Made by a program: the position numbers and the translations under genes | Source: Selaginella tamariscina | Taxonomy: Eukaryota > Streptophyta > Lycopodiopsida > Selaginellales > Selaginellaceae | Length of the DNA: 64,000 nucleotides | Assembly: GCA_003024785.1 (NCBI GenBank) | Contig: PUQB01000290.1 | Span: forward strand, 1-64,000 | Direction: 5' to 3' | The notes under the pieces: model-generated | What the model was told of the DNA's origin: nothing | Database searches by the model: none | Seen by the model: the letters and a program-made list of their open reading frames with translations, nothing else | Shown: piece by piece, positions 49,950 through 62,485 of the stretch | How positions within the stretch are numbered: position 1 is the first letter of the stretch | How the letters are laid out: each line of letters starts with the position of its first letter

Positions 49950-50230
49950 AGCCATATTGCCATCTTTTCCATGTTTGGCTTTTTTGTTCAAGCAATTGTC
50001 ACCAATAAGGGTTTACTTAAGGACATATCTGACCACCTTGTAGACCCAATTGTAAACAATGCATGGGCATACACCACCAGATGGTGTCATTGTGGTTCAA
50101 GGGCATATGTGGGAACATACGCAAAATGTGGGTTTTTGTGTTAGCTTCTAGTTCTACTAATGTATTACTATGTGTGGGAATGGATTCTTTTATTATACAA
50201 TCGAATATTTCAATCTTATATAATAAATTT
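49950..50230 (+). pseudogene. Lhcb remnant, second half of copy C
   Basis: Encodes [16 protein letters not shown] and VNNAWAYTT, matching Lhcb residues around 10264-10380, then continues into the Lhcb 3' flank (TGTGTTAGCTTCTAGTTCTAC). Many differences from copy A are C to T or G to A. No start and no 5' part, a true pseudogene. Confidence 0.9.
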
Positions 50231-50780
50231 ATTTAATGTGCATGTGTGTGTTTATTTATCATACTTTATTAACAACCATCATAAATTTTAAATCGATGTG
50301 ATCGCTGACCATGCATAACTATGCATGGCATGGGTGCTTAAGGTTAACACACCATAACAATTGAGTCAAATGTAAACTCAACAAGTTAAGGATAACATGT
50401 TCAACTTAAAGAATAAGCTTGTCAGGTTAAAGACAACAACTGTGTTAAAGATCTAAATTAAAAGTACATAGGGATAATAACAACGTCATTAAATAAGAAG
50501 GGTAAACTCACCATGTTAAGGTAACAACTCAATTAAAGGTCATTAAATAAGAGTTTAAACTCACCAAATTAAGAATAATAATTGTGTTAACTCCAACTTA
50601 CTAGATTATTAAATAGTTAAGTCTAACTTAGAAATTCAATGATAAACTCACCAATTTAAAAATAACAATTGAGTTAAAAATTCAACTTAAAAATAAACTC
50701 ACAATTGGGTTAAAGATTTATTAATTAATAAATTATTAAATAATTAAGCCCACTAACATGGGAGCTATATGTACTAGTAT
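50231..50780. repeat. Insertion of degenerate short tandem repeats in the Lhcb 3' flank
   Basis: Interrupts the alignment with copy A. Composed of variants of AAACTCACCAAGTTAAGGATAACAA about 50-60 bp apart. Type of element unknown. Confidence 0.6.
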
Positions 50781-50971
50781 ATTAATAAAAACTAAAGCTT
50801 TGGGCTTTGAACGTAATGAATTACATTGCATTTCAAATATTTTTGTTCTATTTAATTTATCTTTAACATTATCTAAGTATGATTATTATAAATAAAAATT
50901 GATTTAACATATGAACTTATAATTATTATAATCACATACGCTCGTCACTGTCAATAGGCTAACAAAAAAGC

Positions 50972-51017
<46 letters not shown>

Positions 51018-51326
51018 GATGTGTATACATTTATATTTATTAATTTTGATAATTTAACGCTGTTGGTTTTTTAAAATTTTACTATGAAAACGTTTTTAAC
51101 GTTAAAAATTGTTTTTTGGCATTGTCTAATAGAACACACACACATCTATTAAAATTTATTAACTAATAATTTTAAATATTAAAATTTACTTTGTATTATC
51201 CGTCTAATTCGGATATAAAAGAACTAAATAACTAGATTTTAAATATAAATTAATTAATGTGAAATGTTTTATTTTAAATTCTCTTTTTGTTGGTTAAATA
51301 TATGCGTTTTATAAAAGACTTATGAT
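50781..51326. other. Lhcb 3' flank continuation and spacer, copy C
   Basis: 50786-50890 matches 10536-10625. A (CA)n tract lies at 50973-51010. The rest is AT-rich without genes. Confidence 0.7.
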
Positions 51327-51392
51327 TTACGAAAGACCCATGGCGGGTGGCACTTACGTCCGCAGAATGCCAAGCATCCTGTTGTCTTCTTT
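51327..51392 (+). pseudogene. Cyclophilin H fragment (exon 1 start only), copy C
   Basis: Matches the start of exon 1 in copies A and B (GCACTTACGTCCGCAGAATG) up to VVFF, then jumps directly to the 3' flank word AATAAGCAGGTTTATTTC found at 11943 in copy A. About 0.9 kb of the gene was deleted. Confidence 0.85.
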
Positions 51393-51630
51393 AATAAGCA
51401 GGTTTATTTCAAGCATGTAATTAGTATTTAATTAGTGACAGTCGACAGGTGATTAGGGTTTCTGACCGTGGTTTGTATCTAATGTTGTTTATTACATTAA
51501 TATAACATAAATTTGTTAAATAGTTTGTTTTTTTTTAATTAGAAACTTCATAAATAGAATATTATTTTTCTTCAACATTAATTTTAATATATTTTAAGCA
51601 TATCCTAATATATACTAAAAATATATCCTT
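51393..51630. other. F-box 3' spacer, copy C
   Basis: AT-rich, parts match 11943-12000 and 29180-29300. No gene seen. Confidence 0.6.
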
Positions 51631-52872
51631 CTATACAATTATAATGTCTTGGCGAGGAGAACGCAGGGAGGGGCAGTAAACCAGACTCATAGGCTCAACC
51701 CACCCACTAAACGGCAGCTTGGAACTGTAACAACTCCAAGCACCAGCGCTCATGTCATACACAATAACCGATAAAGTCAATATATGGAAGCACACAAGGT
51801 TGTCCTCCGCACTCGAATAGACAAGACTGCAACCCTTAGAAGCCTCATCCAAGGCCTTTTTGTCCACAAACCTGCTGAAAAGTGTTGCATCGACGAGTAT
51901 CAGGTCTTTCTTGTCTGTGTCTACCCTCCACACTCCAAACCCATCGAACATGCCCCTCTGTTGACCTTTGCAGTACCATGGGCTTGCAACGTACAGCTGA
52001 TGGTTATACCTCCAAAGACATGAGTCGTACCCAAAACTTGGATACGGTATAGCATGCTCTTCTCCTTGAAGCTCCAATCCTGTGACGATGCGGATGTCCT
52101 TGATTATATCAGTCTCCCAGCAGTCGTTCACAAAGTTATAGAACATGTACTTGGCAGCCTCACCAGGTGGGAAATGCAGCCTTGTCACACACCACCTGAC
52201 AGTGACCGAGTCGTACACAAAGTAAGCATTATAAGTATTACCCGGTACAAAGGCGCCCACTCGGAATGCGCCGCAATCTAGTACCTCCATTTTGTATGCT
52301 CCAAGGATGTGTGTGCTGCAGAATAGAACAGGGAGGTCGACCCACTTGTTTGTGAGCGGATTCCCAACCACTAACTGATACGTGTGCCAGTCGCCCCCGA
52401 GCCTGTCTATTGATCGCACGCATACCAGTCCTCGAGAAGCCGCAACCAGTTGAACGTGCTTAAAACCCGAACTGGGTGGAAGTGTGAGCTTCAAACTGAG
52501 TCCCGTGGAAGGACTCCACATGACAGTCTCAAGATGTGTGGGACAAAAGACAGGCTTCCGTGGAGGTCGGCTTCCACTCAAAACCAGGTGACTGGATGAA
52601 CGAGTTCCATGCCTTACACACTGCAAGGGACTTGAATAGCGATCTGATGTCCAAGCGACTGATTATTTCTTGTACTGGGTCCTCGATATAGAATTCCATC
52701 CTCTTGTTACTGCTTAATGTGTTCCATTGCCTCTTCCTCTTCCTGTCTGCCCCATAAAATATAAATCCAAATCGTCTGTATCTCCGCTTCCCACTGGGAT
52801 GCTCTTCAAATGTTCAATTGTTACCTCTTTGTTTTCATTGACTTCGTCAAGATACTGGTGGTCTCGGTCCAT
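51631..52872 (-). CDS. F-box protein gene, copy C (most complete)
   Basis: Start ATG 52872-52870 (MDRDHQYLDEVNENKEVTIE). F-box: EDPVQEIISRLDIRSLFKSLAVC at about 52610-52690. Then PGFEWKPTSTEACLLSH and a long C-terminal kelch/F-box-associated propeller-like region open for about 300 codons (ETVMWSPSTGLSLKL to PMSLVYCPSLRSPRQD, stop at 51631). Total about 413 codons. Two short length changes remain: one G missing at about 52752 (GGGG against GGAGG in copy A) and two bases at about 52533 (CACACATC against CACACAGATC in copy B). Expected role: SCF adaptor; target unknown. A Gypsy element lies upstream, which may affect expression. Confidence 0.78.
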
Positions 52873-53454
52873 GTCTGAATCCTCGTTTAAGGAACTTCAA
52901 ACCCTAAAAATCATAGTAGGGTATTTAATAATACAAAAGGTAGTAGGGTATTTAATAATACGTCAGAAATCAAAAGGTTCAGCTCGGTGTATACATACAT
53001 GTTTCTGTGTAATAAATCTGATTGACATATTTGTTTGGAAATAAATACTTTAAAGATTAACATTTAAACATAGATATGTGTATATTATATGTTATAGATA
53101 CCATAGGATACTCCTTATTAACTTACTTGAAGCTGTAGCTTGATCGGAGTCCTGGATATCTCGAAGACCTGCATTGCTGCCGTACTTCCTCTACACAATA
53201 AGCATACACATGCATATACTCAACAATGTATGCATGTGTCAGATGTACGGGTGCATATGTATGTCACATATGAATGTGTGTGTATACATACTAGTTTCAT
53301 CCATATATATGTATGGATGCATATGTAGATGTGCATACCTTCCAGGGGTTTGCATGGCTTGAAAGCATGATACATCCGTGCTCGACTGTACTAAGTCCAA
53401 AAAGTAGCTCATACATGGGCTTCAGTGATATATGCCGTAGTAAGAAAATACTAC
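52873..53454 (-). promoter_or_regulatory. F-box copy C upstream region
   Basis: Matches 13740-14060 of copy A (ACCATAGGATA, TATCTCGAAG, CATGTGTCAGATG words) until it is cut by the Gypsy 3 insertion. It resumes at 58371. Confidence 0.6.
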
Positions 53455-53614
53455 TGTAAGATCCACGTGTACTGCTGCATGTGCACATAGTATTATTAGC
53501 GTAGTGGATTTTGATAACCGTCGAATTGGATTCAATCTGGACCACTCGCTCTTGTATATAAGTTAGGGTTTCTGAATAATGGATATATACATTTCTATAT
53601 TCCGAGCTCTCACA
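53455..53614 (+). repeat. 5' LTR of Gypsy 3
   Basis: 160 bp, with TATATAAGTTAG (TATA-like) at about 53556. It has about 10 bp absent from the 3' LTR near its end. The primer region downstream begins TTGGTGGAGG. Confidence 0.9.
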
Positions 53615-53814
53615 TTGGTGGAGGTGAGGGGCAGCTTTAATTGTCCTACGGAGTGCTCGGATTTGTGTCTTTTTATCAATTTTCTTTGTCTTCTTAGGTA
53701 TAGCTTTTCTATTGTCTAGATTCAATATCTTCCTATACAAAACAAGTAAATAATTTGTCAATCACTGTAAGAAGGGCACACATTCTTTTTGTGGATTTTG
53801 TCTCTTCTTCGTCC

Positions 53815-54770
53815 ATGAATCCACAACAGGCAAATCCCTTGTCTGTGGAGCAGTTACTCATGCAGTTGTTGGATGCCATGCGTGTGCAACTGAACAATCA
53901 TTCTCAGTTGATGGCAGCATTCACAGTCCAGGGTACTCCTCCTACTCATGTTGCAAACCCCCGTGTCCGGCCGGATTTCTTTCGCGGAAATCCTGGAGAT
54001 GATGTGTACCATTGGTTTGACCACTTCACTGTGGTTGCCACATATCATTCGTGGGACGGTGCTCAGTGTTTGCGCGAGTTTCCTACTTGTCTTCAAGGGA
54101 CGGCGTTGCAGTGGTACAATGGTCTGGACGTTGCAACTCGTGGAGATTGGAATATTCTTCCAGAGATCTTCAAACGTGCATTTGGGCATGCGGAACTGTG
54201 ATGATGCTTTTCAGCAGTTGCATCGTATTCGTCAGGAGCCATCTGAGTCGGTGATGCAGTTTGGTGTTCGCTTTCGAAGCCTTTTGCTGCGTGCAGAACC
54301 TAACATGTCGGAACGCATCAAGTTAGGTATGTTGTGGCCAGCACTTCGTCAAGACCTTGTGGGGCTTGTGCATGCACTAGCTCCAGTGACTCTTGACGAT
54401 GCTTTGAGGCTGGCACAACGATATGAGTCGTCACCTCTCCCACTTGCGCCTTCACGTGCTCTTGTTCCACTCATGTTGGGGATGGACCTGCTCCGATGGA
54501 GGTTGAGGCTGTTGCCGCTCGTGTACCAGCACAAGGTGGGGCCCGTGGACGAGGACGTGGACGTGCAGTTCGTTGTTGGGCGTGTGATGAGGTTGGACAC
54601 ACGTATCGGCGCTGTCAACGGTTTCCCGATTGGCGTCCCCCATTTCCAGGATGGAGGCCATGGCGTCAACAACGTCCGGTTGGTGCTGCTGCAGTGGAAG
54701 GTTGTGATGCGGTGGATCTTCCGGGAAACGACGAATCGCACGAGTAGAGGAGGGTCCTCGTGCGAATAAA
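53815..54770 (+). pseudogene. Gypsy 3 gag
   Basis: ATG 53815 (MNPQQANPLSVEQLLMQLL). Capsid: VRPDFFRGNPGDDVYHWFDH, LREFPTCLQGTALQWYNGL. The frame changes at about 54197, then DDAFQQLHRIRQEPSESVMQ and SERIKLGMLWPALRQDLVGL. Zinc knuckle CWACDEVGHTYRRC at about 54576-54617 (C-x2-C-x4-H-x4-C). Two or more frameshifts. Confidence 0.88.
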
Positions 54771-54889
54771 TTAGTGACCCCTCCATCTTTCTTTCGGGAG
54801 TATCATCAAGGGGTTCACTCGGCACCAAATCATCCGGTTTTCACTTTTCAAGCTCGTTTTAATCGCACGCCTCGTCCTTTTTCCTTTCA

Positions 54890-57800
54890 GTGTTGGTGGA
54901 TACAGGTTCAAGTTTGTCCTCTGTTTCTCAATCTGTTGCTACACGTTGCAGCCTTCATTTGCGTCGTGCGGTAGAACCAGTCTTCATTCTGTACGGCAAC
55001 GGACATACTCATGCTTGTTCGCGGGATGAAGTGGACATTGTTGTTCGTGTGGATGATTGTGAGCTCGAGCTTCAATCTTTGCGGGTGGTGCCGAGTCAAG
55101 CTTTTCACCTTATTCTTGGTATGGATTGGTTAACTCGCAATCATGCCAAGTGTGACTTTGAAAAGTCTCCCCCTTGTTTGACTCTCCCTCGTCTTTTTCC
55201 ATTCCTCTTACTTCTATTCCACTTCGTCCATCTGCTTCCACCTCTGCTTCCATCACTTTTGTCTCACCCTTTTCCAACCATTTTCCCTTCATGCTCTTCC
55301 TTTCCTTCTTTGGATCCATCAGATGATCGTCGTGCTGTAGTTGTTGATCAACTCAAGAAGGAGTATGCTGATCTTTTCAACTTCGACTTGTCATCTGGGG
55401 CCAAGATTGCGACACGCCACCCTATTCCAACTGGAGAAGCTAGGCCAATCAAGGTACCTGTTCGGCGTCGATCACCAAAGGAGCTCAAGATCTTACGAGC
55501 GAATGTCAAAGAGATGTTGGAGAAGGGTTTATCCGGAAGTCTCGAAGTCCTTGGGCGTGCGAACCTCACCTTGTGACGAAGCCTGATGGGAGCGTTCGAT
55601 TCTGCATTGACTATCGCCCGTTAAATGAGGTAACCGTCTCAGATGTGTACCCACTTCCTCATACTGCAGACCTTTTGGATCGACTGGGGCGGAGCCGTTG
55701 GTTCACCAAGTTAGATCTCGCATCTGGATATTGGCAAGTTCCGATGGCTGACATGGACATTCCCAAGACTGCTTTTCGGACACCATTTGGCCTGTACGAG
55801 TTCCTGGTGATGCCTTTCGGTTTGAGCAATGCTCCAGCAACTTTCCAGCGTATGATGGACGAGGTTCTTTGCGACATGCCGGAGGTGACTGCCGATTTCA
55901 TCGATGATGTTTTGATCCATTCGGATGGAACGTGGGAGGAGCATGTCGGTGATGTACGTAAGGTTTTGGATCGATGCGGGAAGTTGGTTTGAAGTTGAAG
56001 CCATCTAAGTGTGTGTTTGGATCAAAGGACACCACTTATCTGGGTTATCGCATTTCACGTGAAGGTTTGCAAGTCGATCCTGACAAACTAGTTGCAGTTT
56101 TGAAGTTCCCTACGCCAAAGTGTGTGAATGATGTGCAACGCTTTCTTGGCAAGGTACAATATCTGGGTCGTTTTGTGGATCATCTTTCAGATCGTACTGC
56201 ACCGTTGCGCGCGTTGTTGAAATCGTCAATGACTTCTTTTGTTTGGTCTAAGGATTGCAAGCAGGCATTTGCAGATCTCAAAGAGTTGTTGACGACTCCT
56301 CCAGTTTTGGCGTACCCGGATTACACCCGTCCTTTCATCTTGCGTGTAGATGCTTCTGACATCGGCCTCGGGGGTGTATTGATGCAGGAGAGTACGAGTG
56401 TTCCTGGCCAACGACATCCCATTGCGTACATCAGCCGTACATTGCAGCCAGCAGAGGTGAATTACTCCACGACTGAAAAGGAGTGTCTAGCAGCAGTTTG
56501 GGGTTTTGAGAAGCTCCATGCCTACTTGCATGGTTCGCGGACGTTGTTGGAAGGCGATCATGCAGCAGTCACTTCGTTGTTGAAGCGAAGAATTTGATTG
56601 GGCGTACTGCTCGGTGGGCCTTGAAACTTCAAATTTACGACTTTGAAGTTGTTCATCGCCAGGAGTTCCATGGCTGATGCTGATGCTCTTTCTCGGGCTC
56701 CTCTTCCACCTTCTCTCTCTTCTGTTGCCCCAGAGGAACCAGTTGTTCCAGCTTCAGTGGACTTTTTGGATGAAGATTCCGTACCATCAGCAGTTGCTGT
56801 GCTTGACGTTCAGTGTCCGCAGAATGCAGAGTTAGATTTGCCGTCTTTGGATGAGGTTCGGGAAGCTCAAAAGGTTGAGCCGTGGATTCGAAGGCTTCGT
56901 GATGGGTTTGAGAATCCTGCATCACTTGCTGATGACTTGCCTTTCAGGCATTTACATTCACAGTATCGCCTTCAGGATGACCTTCTTTATTTTGTGGGGA
57001 CTGATCCAGATGATCCTTTGCGGTTGGTGGTGCCTTCAATCTTCATTCCACGCTTCCTCCATGCTTACCATGACTCTCCTATTCTTGGCGGGCACATGGG
57101 ACATCGTCGGGTGATGGAGAAGCTGCGCAGATCTTTCTATTGGCCGGAGTTGCGAGGAGATGTGATTCGGTATGTGCGTAGTGTGTGTGGTGCCAAGCTC
57201 GCAATACTCCCCCATGTGCTTCGGAAGGACGGTTGGAGTCAATTGCAGTTTCTCGTCCGTTTGAATTGGTGGCATTTGATTTGATGGGACCTTTTCCGCG
57301 GTCAACTGCTGGTAACGAGTACGTTATTATTGCTTCTGATTACCTAACTCGTTGGGTAGAAGTTGGTGCTCTTGCTAGTGCGACTGCTTCTGCTGTTGGT
57401 CAGTTTCTCCTGAATCGGGTCGTGTTTCAGCATTCTTGTCCGGAGCGAATTCTCTCGGATAATGGTCCCGCATTTATGGCTGAGGCATTTCATGTTTTGA
57501 CATCTCGATTAGGGATACGCCACACTTTCACAAGTGCTTATCATCCTCAGACAGATGGTTTAGTGGAACGGCTCGTCAGAACCTTCAAGGGGATGATCGC
57601 AAGTATGTGAACTTTCAACATTCAGATTGGGATGGTTATCTGCCGTCTCTCCGATATGCTTATGTCACTGGAGTTCAAAGTTCCATTGGTACTTCCCCAT
57701 ATAAGCTTTTATGGTCATGACCCGGTGTTGCCAACGGAGTTGGGTTTGCCTTCTCGGTTACCGCGAGCTGCTGATGCTAGGTCGTGGGATCGGTATCTGA

Positions 57801-58189
57801 CGAGCATTCTTCCATTGGTTCGTGCGGAGTCAGCAGAACACTTGGGCCGCGTACAAGTAGGACAACAACAACGCTACAACTCGCATCATCGTCCTCCTGC
57901 GGAGTACAAGGTTGATGAACTGGTGTTGGTTCGTTTTCCCAAGCTTACGGTACGTGGTTTAGCTAAGAGTCTCCTTCCTCAGTGGAAAGGACCGTATCGA
58001 GTGCTACGGCAAGTAGGGCCACAGGTTTATGAGGTTCGGCACGACATTCAACCCGATCCTCCGGAGATTGTACATGTACAACGGTTGAAGCATTTTGTGC
58101 AACGGGAACAAGTTGTGCCGCCTACAGATCCACCAGTGCCTCCTCCTGATGTTCCTCCAGATCCGGGCCCGTCTACAAGAGAACCCTAA
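54890..58189 (+). pseudogene. Gypsy 3 pol: protease, RT, RNase H, integrase
   Basis: Protease: MLVDTGSSLSSVS (54890 on) with the D-T-G triad, and LILGMDWL. RT: HLVTKPDGSVRFCIDYRPLN (about 55560-55620), AFRTPFGLYEFLVMPFGLSN, active site FIDDVLIH (YxDD box as FIDD). RNase H: LRVDASDIGLGGVLMQ and NYSTTEKECLAAVWGFEKL. Integrase: zinc finger region HMGHRRVMEKLRRSFYWPEL, where the second Cys pair looks altered (SVCGAKLA), core FDLMGPFPRSTAGNEYVI, ILSDNGPAFMAEAFH, YHPQTDGLVERLVRTFKGM. The C-terminus is an SH3-like VDELVLVRFPKL...WKGPYRVL ending in a Pro-rich tail, stop about 58189. Frame breaks lie at about 55560, 55975, 56597, 57190 and 57608. Nearly complete otherwise. Confidence 0.9.
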
Positions 58190-58221
58190 CCAACTTACAC
58201 CCTTCCGAGAGGAGGGGATGA

Positions 58222-58370
58222 TGTAAGATCCACGTGTACGGCTGCATGTGCACATACTATTATTAGCGTAGTGGATTTTGATAGCCGTCGGATTGGATTC
58301 AATCTGGACCACTCGCTCTTGTATATAAGTTAGGGTTTCTGAACTAATGGAATATTTCCGAGCTCTCACA
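58222..58370 (+). repeat. 3' LTR of Gypsy 3
   Basis: 149 bp, preceded by the polypurine tract and followed by CTAC. Confidence 0.9.
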
Positions 58371-59658
58371 CTACAAATTAATAATTAAATTAGTGATTAA
58401 ATATTTTCGTACCATTTTTGACTACAGATTTAATCACTGCATGGCTTTATTCATAAACAATATATATTGTATAGAACGCACACGCGCACAAGGAATAGAA
58501 GTATTTACTTGCTAGAGAACTGAATTTTCTCCTGAGATCTTCCATGTCTTTTGAAGCTTTGAGGTGGCATTTTGCGGCCTCTGCTCCGGCGAGGATTTGA
58601 GAGTGTCCTGCGAGCAAATCGGAAATCGGAGAAGGAAATCTGATCCAACAAGAGCGAAACATCCGGTAATATTCTTAGAATATGCTATAATAATTTGAAC
58701 TTAAGAATATTCTCTATATCAGGTATATATGCCTCGTTTATAGGTTAAGAGCGGGTTAGGGTTATACGAGCTCCTTGTGTGGCGTATTTGTGTTATTTTT
58801 GAGAAATCTGGTGATTCTTTGTTAGAGTTTCTTTAAAACATGGATTTCATAGTAAATTTAGGTCTCTAAGTTGAATTTTTTGCTATTATTTGTGATTTCA
58901 AGAGCAGCAACTATACAACAACGTATATTTTGTTATAGTTTTGTTCATTTTGCACTTTGATAATTTTAATGTAAAATGAAAAAACCTATAATAAAGTATA
59001 AAGAATAAATCGCTTGTGATGATAGTCATAAATTTAATTTTTGTAATGAAGCAAAAAACTTGCAAGATATTTCAAAAATAACACAAATATAATAAGTTAT
59101 GGTTTTAAAAATTCTAAATCCCCATTACAAAATGCATTTTTTTTTATTAAAAGAGTCTACTATTTTACAAAAAAGATGTTTTTAATTGATTTTGCAAAGG
59201 AGGTTTAAAATTCTCAATTTATGGCCTATGTTTTTCTTATTATATTTATGTTATTTTTTAGAAATATGGTAATTCTTTATTAATAATCTTAAGGATTTTT
59301 ATAAAATAAAGATTTTTGAAGTGATTAAGATTTTATTTCATTAAAAAATAAATAATTTTGATCATCATTGCAAACAAAAGCTATACAACAAGGTATTATT
59401 TTTCATATTTTATTATATTTTATTTAATTTTACATTTGTTAAATAAAAATCGTCAAAGTATATTCTTTTATCGAAAATATATATTTTGTAATGGAGGTTA
59501 GAATTTTCAATTTACAGTTTATGCTTTTTTTTTTTTATTGAATTTATGTAGGCTTGGTGTTGTAAATATACATGTGTAAAAAACACTATGAACTTTACAT
59601 ATGCTAAATATATAAAAATATTATGCATATAATTGTTTATGTGTGGTTGTGTCTATAT

Positions 59659-59717
<59 letters not shown>

Positions 59718-61150
59718 GAAAAATAGAGAGAGAATCACAATTGATTTTGATATACAATCGAGTGTTTACTAAATACTAAGGAGTTGTGTTGAATAATAAA
59801 ACATTATGATTTTTTTTTTTCTAATTTTTTAACAACATATGAACAACGTAATGTTCATGTTAAACAAGTTCAAGGCAATGCTTTTAAACATTTAAAATTA
59901 ATGTATTTAGTATATAATTTTGATTAGAATTTAAAAATTAAATAAAGCAATAAACAATAACATAAAGAGTAATACCAAATAATTGCATTTTCGTATTCAT
60001 ATCACGTGGTACTAATATAATCGCATTCATATGTGTTATTGTTCCTATGTAAATGATGTGTATGCTTTTCATTTTACCTTCATTTTTATTTGATTATTAA
60101 GTGGTAATTAAAATTATATACATTATAAACATTTGTTGATCTTAAATGTATGAAATTATTTAATTTAAACTCGATAACATGAACATTGTGTTATTTTATA
60201 AATTATAAAAAATAAGAAGAAATTTATGATTGTGTCCTATCGCCTGATGTAACTCTTTAATGTTTATAAACATTTCACTATTTACATAAAAACCTAATTG
60301 TAAGTCTCTCCCATGTATATACACAAACAAGTTATATATGTTTTACACATGTGTATTTGAGAGAAATGAACTTAGACAAAGCCTTACATAATAAAATAAA
60401 AAAAGTATAAGTTTGAAATGAAAATTTTAATCCCTTTTACAAAAATGTAATTTTTTAACTAAAGAGTTTATTTTGATGATTTACATTTTACAAATGTAAA
60501 ATAAATTTTAATAAATGTTGGTTTGTTAAATTTTTTAGGAGTGTTAGTATTTTAATTTAATCTGGAGTGTGCTCACTTTAAAGGTTTATGACACCAATAA
60601 GGTTAATTAAAAATTAGTAATTTCAAATAAATGACTTTGTTTCGTTTTTTTATTGCAACAAATAATACATGGACTCATTCACATTGTTAACATACCACAT
60701 GAAAAACAAATGCACACATGTTTATATGCCTTTGCACATATACACATTTGTTACACCTATTGAATATTGTTACACACGTGTGTGTGATGCATGTGTAAAT
60801 AGATATATACATATAAAGAATTGAAATCATATCATCTTAATGATAATAATTATTGAATAAACATTATATATATATATATATATATAATTATATATACATA
60901 TATATTTAGGTGACACTTATTAAATAAGACAAACAGTTTAATGTCAATACCATGTATTTCTCTTATAACAATTATGTGTTTATATATATGTTATACATAA
61001 CTAGAGTGTGGGTGTGTGTATAGAGGGAGTGGGATTCATAATTATAATATAAGTCTCTATTATTTTCGATATGGTGAATATTAATACATTTTGATTTTCA
61101 TATGAGTAATATACTAATGGTTTTGTGTAAAAGAGACTGTAATAATAAAT
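58371..61150. repeat. F-box upstream region and AT-rich block, copy C
   Basis: 58470-58660 matches 14255-14400 (GAACTGAATTTTC, GATTTGAGAGT, GGAAATCTGATCCAACAAGAG). The rest matches the AT-rich blocks of A and B (for example 60500-60620). Long (TA)n at about 59658-59712. No gene. Confidence 0.75.
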
Positions 61151-61557
61151 GTAATTAATCACTAAGTACTGTCTAACAATTATGCTTTTTCATTCATGAT
61201 GTAACAATTGCATGCAAGCTATAGTGAACAACCACAGGAATGATTCAGGAGAACTGGTGTGTAACAAGATTAATCACTAATTAATATATCTATTGCTTTC
61301 TCATTGAGTTAAAGCATACGTAGCAATTGCATGCAAACTAAAATGACCGTGAGACATATTTGTAATAGATATTGCAAATTTTAACTTCAGTTGAAATAAT
61401 TATTTAAAAAAAAATTTAAAAAAATTTTAAAATTTAATTTATTTTTTAAATGATTTGAGAAAGTCTGCCTATTCCAGTACTTGGTTGACCACGTGTCCTC
61501 TTAAGCATTCTCTCTATATATCACACTTCTCTCTTTCTCTCTCTATATATATATGTC

Positions 61558-61588
<31 letters not shown>

Positions 61589-62480
61589 CTCAGTTACGTA
61601 AGTTTTTTTGTGCAGCTTGTATAATGTTAATATTATATGGTCAAACTCATAAGCACTTTTGAATATTTTGCAAATATATAACCTACAAAACTACATCACA
61701 GGTTTGTTTTATAGATGAGGCATTAGTATAAATTTCAACACAAACACATCACACACATGTATATATAGGTCTTGCTTTAGTTTTTTATACGCAGATATTT
61801 GGAGAATCGAATTTTAGGAATTATACAATAATACGGCAACCACACAAGGTTTGTCACTTGATGACATTTATTGAGGTTTAATCTTCTATAATAGTTTCGC
61901 AGGTAAATTATTATTTTTCCGCTATTATTATATTTTTACAGGTTATACATGAACATTATTAAATAGAGATTATTATGGTTAAATGAATTTCTAAAACGGC
62001 TATGTAAAAGTTAAATTTAAACTTATGTGCTACATGTCAAACATGGACTTTACTAATCTCAAATTTTGTCTCTCCTGTACATGTGTCTGTGTATAAATAT
62101 ACTTGTAAATGCATTTAAAACATTTATTTTAATAACATATAGATATGTTCATTACCGCTGACGTTCTATATACTCGCTTCAAAACTAAAAATTTAAATAT
62201 ATTTTAAAAAATTAAACCATAAAATTATGACATTTTGCTTATTTATAATATTTAAACTTGGTTTTATTTAAAATAAATTATATAATTAATTATAAAGTTA
62301 AAATACAATTAAAATGAGTAAATTTGAAATATATAAAGTATATATATAATTTTCATAGGGCACGTGGCTTAATCAAGGCCATTGAAGTTAAAAAGGTAAG
62401 CAGGAATATACTTTACCTTTTAGACTACCATATTATAGTGTGAGTATCATTAGGTTCTTTAGGGTTCTTTAGGGTTTTTT
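61151..62480. other. AT-rich spacer with a short tandem duplication
   Basis: Two related stretches of about 80 bp (ATTAATCACTAA ... AACAATTGCATGCAAGCTA) lie at about 61153-61230 and 61269-61345. A (GT)n tract lies at 61556-61582. A 30-bp inverted repeat partner lies at 61463-61492 (see findings). No gene recognised. Confidence 0.6.
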
Positions 62481-62485
62481 TTAAT

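Larger units (their letters stand above)
53455..58370 (+). mobile_element. Ty3/Gypsy element with very short LTRs (Gypsy 3)
   Basis: LTRs at 53455-53614 (160 bp) and 58222-58370 (149 bp), both TGTAAGATCCACGTGTAC to GAGCTCTCACA. The flanking duplication CTAC lies at 53451-53454 and 58371-58374. A polypurine tract GAGAGGAGGGGATGA ends at 58221. Full gag-protease-RT-RNase H-integrase order, no chromodomain. The LTRs are very similar, so the insertion is the youngest of the three Gypsy elements. It shares gag, RT and LTR end with Gypsy 2. Confidence 0.93.
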
